DNA of 64,000 nt from Liriodendron chinense. Taxonomy: Eukaryota; Streptophyta; Magnoliopsida; Magnoliales; Magnoliaceae. Every line of letters begins with the position of its first letter. The stretch's first letter is position 1. The position numbers and the translations under genes are program-made. The DNA is taken from the NCBI GenBank assembly GCA_003013855.2, contig ML058526.1, forward strand, positions 434,001-498,000. The letters run 5' to 3'. This document shows, piece by piece, positions 10,958 through 20,824 of this stretch. A model generated the notes under the pieces. The model did no database searches. It saw only the letters and a list, made by a program, of their open reading frames with translations, and was not told the origin of the DNA.

Positions 10958-12172
10958 TCCATCTAATGATTCTGCTTAACTTTATGCTTTTGGATGAGTT
11001 GTTGGGATTAACCTCCTAGTCTGACGGAGGATGATTTCCTAGAATGCTTTCCCATTAGGATTTGCTTTGATAGTTGATTTAGTTGTGAAGTAATCCATCT
11101 CCAAAAGCTAATCTTGCCATGGAATACATGCTTCAGGTGATATCTCTCTTTCTCACTCTACTTTGTTTTATGTCATTGCTCTCATGTCATACATATTGCA
11201 TATTTTCTTACATTGAGGATAATGTAAAGTTTTGGTTGGGGGGTGAGAGATTCCTTAGATAATGAATCTGCTAGCTTTTGTGACATGTCGAGCAAAGATG
11301 TAGAAATTTTTCGATTTTTTAAAAATTCGAAACTCTTTTGGAAAACTTTGATTCTATGCATTCGAGATAGCATGCGTATAAGAAGATGAGATACGAAGTG
11401 AGGGATGTTGCAAGCTTTGAACTTCTCTTAATATAATGGTTTTATATGTGAATTCACCTATTTTTGTGATTGATAGAAAATTTGAACACCTTTTGCACCT
11501 AGTTCACATTACACGATTCTCATGATTTGAAAGGATTGTGTGATTTATGGATTAGCTAGACCTTGATTCGAGGTATTGAGAAACCAAGCCGGGGTACTTT
11601 GTCCATCCTTGTCCATGGGAAAATAATGAAAGATATGGATTTCTAAAAATCCTATCTAATATAAAAGAAAAAGGAAAAGGAAGGATGAAATTGGAAATGA
11701 TGGAAAAATGGTGAAAATTCCGATTAGGGCTACCTACTACCAACCGGGGGATGGTCTACCCGTAACCAAAGCCGAAAATGGGACGTAGTGTGAAAGTCGT
11801 CGGAAGGACGGTAAGGCAAATTCCTGTTATAGGCTTGTTGTTGATCTATACACCTTGAGATCTATAAGTTTAGTTGATCTATGAAGAAGATAATCCCGGA
11901 AACTCATGAGATGAACCTTCACTATGCACACTAGGTTGAATTTGTTCAAGTTCTTCTATTTGTCAATCAATCAGCGGGAATTTCATATAAACACTTATTA
12001 TATCCTGAGAGTTTAAGGTTTCAACCTCTATCACCGAATTTCTCTGATTTTTACGCTTATGTGTTTTAGAATGTATAGAAGAATAGTTTCTAGAGGAGAA
12101 TTGGGTTTTGGAAAATGAAACTTGTTTCACGCATGTTTTGCTCGGGACTAGCAAAATGCTAGTTGGGGGGTG
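10958..12172 (+). other. Athila-1 3' noncoding region
   Basis: About 1.2 kb conserved with Athila-0 (40721-43678) and Athila(-1) (45477-46573). It contains a small hairpin at 11210-11225 followed by a polypurine-like TTGGTTGGGGGG at 11232, then AT-rich sequence with scattered stops. No ORF is supported. Confidence 0.75.
12136..12172 (+). other. Athila-1 polypurine tract with overlapping hairpins
   Basis: AGTTGGGGGG just before the 3' LTR is the plus-strand primer site. Immediately upstream two stems share bases: TTTTGCT/AGCAAAA (12136-12142 with 12150-12156) and ACTAGCA/TGCTAGT (12147-12153 with 12157-12163), so only one can form at a time. Confidence 0.7.
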
Positions 12173-13545
12173 TGTTGAGCTCTTAATTGTGCATATTCTA
12201 ACCCCAATTCATCACTCATTATGCACGGTTTACATGTTTAAAGGACTATTCTAATGCATGATTTGGGATTGTAGGAACAAAAGGGAGATTTCACAAATTG
12301 AAGACTAAATGGAGCCCTGAAGACCATAGGATGAAGGTTGAAAAAGGACCAAGGAAAGACAAAGTAAGGAGAGAAGAGAAAAGAGAAGAAATGAAAGAGA
12401 AAACAGGGCTAGACCGGTCAAGACCGGTCGGCCAAGGAAGCCCGACCTGTCCAGACCGGTCGGCCACCCGTCTACGTGAATTGAAGAACCGCTGGAGGAG
12501 AACTTATACAAGCCCGACCGGTCAAGATCGGTTGGGCATAGCTGCTGGACAAGGGGTTTCATAGGCTAGACCGGTCGTGACCGGTCGGCCAGGCCAGTCC
12601 GACCGGTCCAGACCGGTCGGCCATGCGTGAAAAGCTGTTTCTATTTTGGGATTCCGAAATCGTCTGCGCAAGTGCGTACGCGAAATTTGGAGTTCTCTTG
12701 CGTATTGGACTCCTCCAAGCTATAAAAGGATGTCTTCCCTTCATACCAAGGGATGCTAGGACGTGGGGATTGCTTAGGAGACGGATTCTACTTCGGATTT
12801 CTAGTTTTCTTCCTGTTTTAGTTATTTTTTATGTTTTTAGAGGCTTCTAGTTCAAGGATGTTAGAGATGAACTAAAACCTCTTAGCTAGGGCTAAGAGGT
12901 GAAGCTTTTGATTCGTTTTTGATGGATTGATGCAACCTAGGTTTCCTTTCATGTTTTAATTGATGAATTTTAGTTCAATGTGAGTTTGAATTAAGTACTA
13001 TTTTGGTTTCTACTTTGATCTCTTGATGACTCCGGGCTCATGTGATTCTTAGTGGTCCTAACTTAGTATCTTAGCTTTTGAGCATTATTTATGCTTGTGT
13101 AGTTCATTGATCTACCATCGACTCCGGGCATGGTAGACGCTTTGATTGCCTTGTATGCAATGGCCTGATTTTCATGTGGGAACTCATTCAACTAAAGTTC
13201 TTATCTTTTGTTGTATAATCTGGAATAAGTTGTTTATTGATTGATTTTGATTTAATTAGAGTTCTAATCATGAGTTGTAATCAGGTCTAGTGACAGGATT
13301 TGGTGAAAGCTATGATTATGAATCTTAACTAGATTGGAAAGAGGCTTGGCCTACACAATTGAGTGTGCCCAAGGCCTGAACATGGTTGTGGGAATCAAAT
13401 CAATGAATAAGCACTTATTTTGGATAATTATTGATTTAACTGCTTTATATTCCGATCGGATATAGATATGAATTCGATTCCGATTGAGTTATGAGAAACC
13501 TAGTTGTGTTGATACATTGAAACTTATCGAAAGTGGATCCTTGGC

Positions 13546-14585
13546 TGTTATAGGCAAAATGATGGAGATCCAACTTAGCTGTTAAGATTTTACTGCAGGT
13601 GCCCATTCGACTCTCGAGATCATCTGTTCGAGAGTCGCAGATCGAGAAAATGTGGAGTGCCCATTTGACTCCCGAGATTATATGCTCGAGAGTCGCAGAT
13701 TGGATAAGTACAGGGCGCTCATTCGACTCTCGAGATCATATGCTCAAGAGTCGCTGTTATAGTCAAAATAGCGAAGATCATCTGCTGGAGATAGACCTCG
13801 CGAGCACCCTTATCCGACTATCGAGAACGTCTGTTCGAGACTCGCATATTCTGAAGATACTCTGATCTCGCGAGCACCTTTATCCGACTATCGAGAACGT
13901 CTGTTCGAGGCTCTCTTCCTATCTTCCTCTTTCCTCAGTTTCGCTCTCGTTCCAGGTTCTGATGCACACTCGAGGCTCGTATATTAGGAAAACGATGCCC
14001 GACTACCAAAGCTTCGAGAAGTTGTGTTTTTCCTGCAAGCAGACCTTCTCACAAGTCGTTGAAAGGTGTCACATCTGAATGAACGAGCATTTGGACTCGC
14101 GACCATCTTCTAAGCATGCAAACAGCTTTTTTCTGTGACGATATCCTTTAGCCCTCAGTATCAGCAGCCCGTATAGGTCAATTTTTTGTTTATCTTCTTC
14201 AGTGGTTCCGAGTCTCAAGGGATCGCTATCAAGGAACGAAAATATCGGATGAGTCATTGGATTAGATTTTCCTTCTATATGAGGATAAGATTCTTATCCC
14301 ACGAAATCAGGGATCTCGATATCTTGCGTAACAGATTGGATCATTTCTGAGCTATATAAGGAGAAGACTCCATTAAGAATAAAGGTACACAATATTCAAT
14401 CTCTAGCCTGGTTTCGCCTGATTATTATTCTTCTTGCTTTGCTTGACTTAAGCATCGGAGGGCTAATGGCTGGACACCAGCCACCCCTAGTTGCTTTCTG
14501 TCTTCTTACAGGTCCGGCGGAAGAAATCCCTGTTGGCAAGAAGGTGAACGACCGGAGAATCCTGTTACAAAATCTGACGTTAACA
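13546..14585 (+). mobile_element. Tat-1 5' LTR
   Basis: TGTTATAGGC...GACGTTAACA. The U3 contains about three hairpin units of the form CGACTCTCGAGAT-N-TCGAGAGTCG at 13607-13760. TATA box at 14353. The 3' copy is at 23455-24493. Confidence 0.93.
14353..14360 (+). promoter_or_regulatory. Tat-1 LTR TATA box
   Basis: TATATAAG followed by GAG; equivalent to 62337-62344 of Tat-2. By the Tat-2 fold-back boundary, transcription should start about 34 bp downstream, near 14387. Confidence 0.7.
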
Positions 14586-14588
14586 GTT

Positions 14589-14606
14589 TGGCGCCGTCTG
14601 TGGGAA
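14589..14606 (+). other. Tat-1 primer binding site
   Basis: TGGCGCCGTCTGTGGGAA, 3 nt after the 5' LTR; the same sequence follows the Tat-2 LTR at 52795. It ends in the TGG expected from a tRNA CCA end. I cannot assign the tRNA species with confidence. Confidence 0.75.
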
Positions 14607-14659
14607 CGACTTGATCGTCAAAATCAATCGTTCTAATCACCGATCAAAATCCTTCTGCA

Positions 14660-16290
14660 ATGCCTCCTAAAAAGGCTGTTCATCCTTCGACCTCAAAGCA
14701 GGCACCACCTTCGCCCGGTGAGACGGAATCCATACCTGTTCTTCCACCCACTTCGACGAATATGCCTCAAGGAGCCCCAATTATGCCATCAGCAAACCCA
14801 TTATTGGAGGCTTCTGGAAGTCAAGACGATGTCTTGCGTTTCCTCGGAAACACTCTTCTAACTCTAAATGCTGGAGTTCAAGCCCTGTCAAATCGGCTTG
14901 ATCAACATTTCCCGAACCGTAGAGACAACCCTCCGAAGGGTTACTACCGCAACACATATCAGTGGCTTCCAGACATTCTATGGATGAAGCACAGGTCCCG
15001 CCACACCATCCACCATCAAATCGGGCACCACTTGACAACCATCTCCCTGTGCCGTCTCCACATTCTATATACTCTAGTTCGTCTCGACAACCTCAACCTC
15101 AGGGCTCCACCGCCGAAACATCAGGCTATACCTTACCATGGGAAGGCGATCTTAAAAGAATCCATGATCGATTTGACGTCATGGAACAGCGATATCAGGC
15201 AAATCGACCATCTACCATCATGGCGGCGATACATCAATCCGAGTCCCCCTTTATGAGCGAGGTTATGGAGGCACCGTTACCTAGAAAGTATCGGACTCCT
15301 GTTATCACCCCGTATACAGGTATTGGTGATCCTCTTGAACACCTGGAAACATATAGGTCTCTTATAGAGTTGGAGGGACATGGCTCAGAAATCATGTGTA
15401 GGGCTTTTTCCCTAACATTGAAAGAAGCAGCTCGTACGTGGTTTCGGGGATTAAAGCCTCATTCCATCAGCTCATTTTCTCAATTATCAGAGATATTCCT
15501 TTACTCAATTCATGGGAAGCATTCGCATTAAGAAACTAGCCTCCCACCTGATGGATCTGAAACAGCAGCATGGGGAGACAATAAAGGAGTTCACAGTACG
15601 GTTCACTGCAGAAGCCGTTCAGACTGAAGGTTATACTGAGGAAAAAGGTCTTACAGCCCTCATAGCCGGAATAACGAGCGAGAAATTCAGGTTTGCCTTA
15701 GATAAAAGCCTCCAAAAACTATGGCAGAGTTCCAAGCCAAAGCTCAAAAGTATATCAATGCAGAAGAAGTCGCATTGACACGCCATGGAGTACAGGGTAA
15801 GAAACATAAGCCAGAAGGAACCTCTTCTACAGATAAAAAATATCGTCGTGATCAACGCGACCGTTCTCCTAAGAAGCCTTATTCTGGTAAATATCATAAC
15901 TACACTCGTCTTAATCGGTCTCATGAAAAGGTTCTAATGGAGATTAAACACAAGCCATATGTGAAGTGGCCTGCAAAGATTAAATTCGATCCAGAGAAGA
16001 GAGACAAGAGCAAGTTCTGTTACTTCCACAAAGATCACGGGCATAGAACCCAGGATTGCATCTCTCTACGAGATCACATCGAGGCCCTTATTTGAAAAGG
16101 CCATCTTCAAGATTATGTCGCTCGTAAAAATTGATCACCGGAAAGGGCGAAAGCCTCACCACGCCAAAAGGAACCGCCTCATCATCATGCTGCCCAAGAG
16201 GACGCTGAGCCTACTAGAGAAATTCGCACCATCGTCGGAGGACCAGCTTGCGGGGGTGATTCTCAAGCTTTAAGGAAAGCATACACTCGG
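14660..16290 (+). pseudogene. Tat-1 gag
   Basis: Starts MPPKKAVHPSTSK at 14660, equivalent to the Tat-2 gag start at 52867. A Pro-rich N-terminus is followed by the retrotransposon gag domain (DPLEHLETYRSLIELEG, ARTWFRGL; about 15310-15700) and a knuckle FCYFHKDHGHRTQDC at about 16015-16060. Frameshifts occur near 14920, 15505 and 15710, and stops at 16093-16095 (CGA to TGA compared with Tat-2) and about 16131. Gag would build the particle. The gene is dead but easily recognised against Tat-2. Confidence 0.88.
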
Positions 16291-16293
16291 AAG

Positions 16294-17100
16294 GTGTCTA
16301 AAGAACCCCAGCATGTTTATTGGCTGGAACAGGCATCTAGCACGTCAAAAGCCAGCCATCTCCCAATTTCCTTCACCCTCGAAGATGCATCGGGAATTCA
16401 CTTCCCTCACGAAGAATCCATCATAGTCGCATTAAAGGTATCGAATTATCTGACTCATCGAATCATGGTGGATACAGGTAGCTTAGCCGATATTCTATAC
16501 TTGGAGGCTTTCAACAAAATGACACTTGCCAAAAGCCTACTCAAACCAGTATCGACCCCCCTTGTCGGCTTCGGAGGTGAGGTGGTAACACCTGAAGGAA
16601 GCATCGATCTTCCAGTTACTTTTGGAGAAAGTCCAGCAAAGACTACCGTCTTCGTAAACTTCCTCGTGGTGGATCGTAAATCAGCGTATAACGCCATTTT
16701 AGGGCGGCCATCACTTAATAAGATTGGGGCAGCTTTACACCCATCCTATTTATGCATCAAGTTCCCTACCCCAAATGGTATTGGGGTTGTGCGAGGAAAT
16801 CAAAAAGAGGCTCGGTCTTACTACCAGATAGCCCTACAAGCTCGAAAGAAAGCTCAAGCGACACCCGTTATGGAGATAACACAAGATTCACCCAACTTTT
16901 CCACCAACACCTCGCTGGATCCGAGAGAGAACGTTCTCCAATCAGGAACTCCTGGGGAAGAAACAGTGGCGATTCACTTAACTAAAGACGACCCGTCCAG
17001 GGTCGTATACATTGGATCCTCTTTAACCAGTGTCCATCGTGAAGATTTGGTCCGTTTTCTCACCGAATACCAGGACGTGTTCGCTTAGTCTCATAGAGAT
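16294..17100 (+). pseudogene. Tat-1 aspartic protease region
   Basis: An open frame of 264 codons with MVDTGSLADILYLEAF (catalytic DTG; Tat-2 has DTGSS) near 16465, and ILGRPSL near 16700. The frame is closed by TAG at 17086-17088, where Tat-2 has TGG (Trp), a G-to-A change. It is directly continuous with RT at 17101. In an active element the protease would cut the polyprotein. Confidence 0.85.
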
Positions 17101-18120
17101 ATGCCAGGTATCGACCCCAATGTCATCGCACATCGTCTCAATATTGACCCGAAGCATAAACCCGTACACCAGCGTCGACGAGCCTTCACTGCAGAAAGGC
17201 AAATGGCGATCAAAGCTGAAGTCGAGAAGCTACTCACGGTCAATTTCATAAAAGAGGTTGATTACCCAGAGTGGGTCGCGAACGTAGTTCTCGTCCGGAA
17301 AGCTAATGGCAAATGGAGAATATGCATCGACTATTCAGATTTGAACAAAGCATGTCCCAAAGATAGCTTCCTGACACCGCGGATCGACCAGTTGGTTGAT
17401 TCAACAGCTGGGCACGCTCTGCTCAGTTTTATGGATGCTTATTCTGGTTACAACCAAATCATGATGCACCCACCTGATAGCCAGCATACCGCTTTCATCA
17501 CAGATCGGGGACTATATTGCTACCAGGTAATGCCGTTTGGTCTTAAAAATGCAGGGGCCACCTATCAGCGCCTCGTCAACAAAATATTCGCTGCCCAAAT
17601 CGGCAGAAATATGGAAGTTTACGTCAATGACATGCTCGTGAAAAGCATCGTGGAAGATGATCATCTCTCTGATCTTCAAGAAGCATTCGATCTGATGAGG
17701 AAATATCAGATGAAGTTGAATCCAGAAAAGTGTGCGTTCGGGGTATCTGCTGGAAAGTTCCTCGGATTCATGGTCGGTCAGCGAGGAATTGAGGCAAATC
17801 TCGAAAAGATAAAAGCATTGGTAGAAATGAAATCCCCTACTACTCTGAAGGACGTCCAGCGTCTGGCTGGTCGCATCGCATCATTGAATAGATTCATCTC
17901 GCGAGCATTTGACAAGTGCTTACCATTCTTCAAACTCCTTCGTGCAACGGCCAAGTCTGATTGGAAATGGACACCACAGTGTGAAGAAGCCTTTCAGCAA
18001 CTGAAGCAATACATGAGCACACCTCCCATTTTATCTAAACCTGTAGCACATGAGCAACTCATTCTTTATCTTTCTGTGTCCACTACGGCCGTTAGCGCCG
18101 CTTTGATAACAGAAGATTCC
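17101..18120 (+). pseudogene. Tat-1 reverse transcriptase
   Basis: Shows the RT motif series: LVRKANGKWRICIDYSDLN, MDAYSGYNQI, VMPFGLKNAGATYQ, and a catalytic box YVND at 17620-17631 instead of YVDD as in Tat-2. The second Asp position is AAT, a G-to-A change that should abolish polymerase activity. The thumb and connection follow, up to a 1-nt frameshift near 18120 that moves reading into the frame of the RNase H part. The enzyme copied element RNA into DNA in an active ancestor. Confidence 0.92.
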
Positions 18121-18124
18121 AGGG

Positions 18125-19324
18125 GTGCAAAGGCCCGTTTATTATATCAGTCGAGCAATGGTTGATGCAGAAACTAGGTATTCTAATATGGAAAAGCTGG
18201 CCCTAGCCTTAGTCACGGCAGCTCGGAAACTGCGACCATACTTTCAAGCCCATGCTATTCTAGTAACAACAAATCATCCACTACGGCAAGTCCTTCAAAA
18301 ACATGAGGCTTCCGGACGCTTAACCAAATGGGCGGTCGAGATCAGCGAGCACGACATCTCATTCTGTCCTAGGACCGCAGTCAAGGGCCAGGCCGTGGCT
18401 GACTTTATCGCCGAATTCACATACTCTTCCGATGATAATACCATGACCAGCGACCAGCCTCCTTGGTCACTCTTCGTGGACGGGTCGTCGCGGGCCACGG
18501 GCAGCGAAGCGGGTCTGATTTTAGTGGCTCCCGACGGGTCGCATTTCCAATATGCTCTGCGCTTCGACTCTCGCGTCTCAAACAATGAAGCAGAATATGA
18601 GGCTCTGATCGTTGGCCTCGAACTGGCCATTGTCCTTGCAATTCAAAATCTGTTAATTCATAGCGACTCCCAGCTCATTGTCAACCAAGTTCTTGGTGAA
18701 TTCGAGGCCAAAGAAGAGAGGATGGCTTTATACAAGTCTCGTGTCCTCATCCTGCTCACAAAACTGAAGACTTATGAAATAATTCATAGTCCTCGCGAGC
18801 AGAACCAACTTGCCGACTCCCTTGCAAAGCTCGCCTCTGCACCAGAATCTGAGTTATCACATTCGATCCCCATCGAGCATCGTCAGAACCTAAATATCGA
18901 CCAAGTGACTCTTGAGCAAGTAATATCGGTACAATCATCTCCATGTTGGATGGATCCCATCATCCTTTATCTCAGAGACGGATACCTACCAGAGGACAAG
19001 AAAGCTGCAAGACAAATTTGTCTTCGAGCTGCCAGGTATATCTTGCAAGACGGAATATTACTACGTAAAAGCTTTTCCTTGCCTTATTTAAGGTGTCTTC
19101 ATCCAGAAGAAGCACTTCGTGTTCTAGACGAAGTACACCAGGGGGCATGTGGTAATCACCCCAGGGGGCGATCCCTAGCATATAAGGCGATGCGGCAAGG
19201 ATATTATTCGCCCACTATGAAAGCAGATGCAATTGAATTTTCTAAAAAATGTGACAAGTGCCAACGATATTCACCTATACCTCATGTACCATCCGAACAG
19301 ATGACTCCAGTTGATAGCCCTTAG
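18125..19324 (+). pseudogene. Tat-1 RNase H, archaeal-type RNase H and integrase zinc finger
   Basis: The degenerate Ty3 RNase H (YYISRAMVDAETRYSNMEKL) is followed by a second, archaeal-like RNase H with all its acidic positions visible: FVDGSSRATG, NNEAEYEALIVGLELA, HSDSQLIVNQ and LADSLAKLAS. The integrase HHCC finger follows (CGNHPRGRS to KKCDKCQRY). The frame stops at TAG 19322-19324, where Tat-2 has TGG. The double RNase H is the hallmark of Tat elements; the second copy is thought to remove RNA primers or hybrids during plus-strand synthesis. Confidence 0.9.
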
Positions 19325-20171
19325 CCTTTTGCTCAGTGGGGGGTCGATATCATTGGGCCCTTGCCGATGGGAAAGGGACAAAATAAGTTTGCAATTGTGG
19401 CGGTTGATTACTTCACCAAATGGGCCGAGGCAGAACCATTAGCCAAGATTACTGAGAAACAAACTACGAAGTTCATATGGAGAAATATCATATGCCGTTT
19501 CGGACTCCCTCACACTATAATTACCGACAACGGAACGCAGTTCGACAACGCGGCCTTTGATGAATTTTGTAAAAAATGGAAGATACGTAATCTCCGCACT
19601 TCTCCATATCATCCTCAGGCGAATGGGCAGGTCGAGGCAGTGAACAAAATCATTAAGCACCATTTAAAGACCAAGCTTGGTGAATGCAAAGGTGAATGGC
19701 CAGAACTTCTACCAGAAGTATTATGGGCATATAGGACTACAACTCGTACATCAACGGGTGAGACCCTTTTTTCCTTAGCATTTGCTGTCGACGCAGTAGT
19801 ACCAGTGGAAATTCAAGTGCCCTCGTATCGGATCGAACAGTATGACCCCGCGGGTAATCAAGAAAATCTCCGACTTCATCTCGATCTCTTGGAAGAACGA
19901 AGAAATGCCTCCCAATTACGAGCAGTCGCATATCAGCAACGTATTGCTCGCTATCAAAATGCTAAAGTTCGGCCTAGGTCCTTCCAACTCGGAGATTTGG
20001 TCCTGAGGCAAAGACTCGGGGTTCCCGCTCGTTCTCTGGATCCAAATTGGGAAGGCCCTTATCGGGTTATTAAGATTATGCGACCTTGGTACTTATTACC
20101 TTGAAGACATGCAGGGAAAACCCATACGTCGCCCTTGGCACGTGGAGCATTTACTACAATATTACCCCTAG
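19325..20171 (+). pseudogene. Tat-1 integrase catalytic core and C-term
   Basis: WGVDIIGPLP (first Asp), IITDNGTQFDN (second Asp) and QANGQVEAVNK (Glu) form the DD35E core, followed by the C-terminal DNA-binding region (LDPNWEGPYRVIK). A 1-nt insertion near 20085 breaks the last 25 codons; the family stop would be TAG at 20169-20171. Integrase joins the cDNA ends to target DNA with 5-bp staggering, consistent with the 5-bp duplications seen throughout. Confidence 0.88.
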
Positions 20172-20313
20172 ATTCGATGTAGTTCATAGCAACATTTTAT
20201 GAATAAAAAGCCAAAGATATCTTTTGGTCGCTATTTCATTCACTTGGACCTGAATAGCCCTGAAGAGGATGCATACAATCTCTTGACCAAGCTACCCTTG
20301 GTAAACTCGGAGT

Positions 20314-20676
20314 CTTAATCGATAGATCAGTCTATCTCCACGAGAGTATGGTCGAGACGACCCCCCGGATTGAGCACAATACATTTCTCAATCGATAGAT
20401 CAGTCTATCTCCACGAGGGTATGGTCTAGACGACCCCCCGGATTGAGCACAATACATTTCTCAATCGATAGATCAGTCTATCTCTACGAGGGTATGGTCG
20501 AGACGACCCCCCGGATTGAGCACAATACATTTCTCAATCGATAGATCAGTTTATCTCCACGAGGGTATGGTCGACACGACCCCCCGAATTGAGCACAATA
20601 CATTTCTCAATCGATAGATCAGTCTATCTCCACGGGGTATGGTCGTCACGACCCCCCGGGTTGAGTATAATTCATT
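20314..20676. repeat. Five 73-74-bp tandem repeats between convergent genes
   Basis: Units begin near 20314, 20387, 20461, 20534 and 20607. Each has outer arms CTCAATC/GATTGAG enclosing the stems GATAGA-TCAG-TCTATC and GGTCG-AGA-CGACC. The array lies between the end of the sense integrase and the end of the antisense gene. Tat-2 has a single unit at 58591-58655, so the array expanded in Tat-1 or contracted in Tat-2. Confidence 0.9.
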
Positions 20677-20824
20677 AAAACAAGAAGGCATTCATTGCAT
20701 GAAGGAAAAAGAGAGTAGACAAAAAGAACGAGAACATTTCCAAATTTTTTTTTCTATTCATCAATAACAATTGTTTACAGATATTTGCTCACGAGTACAG
20801 AAGAAAGAAAAACAAAAGGGAGAG

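Noticed and set aside
13607..13760. Possible CRISPR-like array (regular hairpin repeats), also the 20314-20676 array and the GACCGGTC arrays
   Set aside because: Units are degenerate, spacers are either similar to each other or irregular, there are no cas genes, and all are inside LTR retrotransposons of a plant genome.
20314..20676. tRNA or tRNA-derived repeats, because the unit is 73 bp and cloverleaf-like
   Set aside because: No A/B box promoter, no TTCGA-type T loop and no recognisable anticodon arm. The resemblance is only in size and branching.
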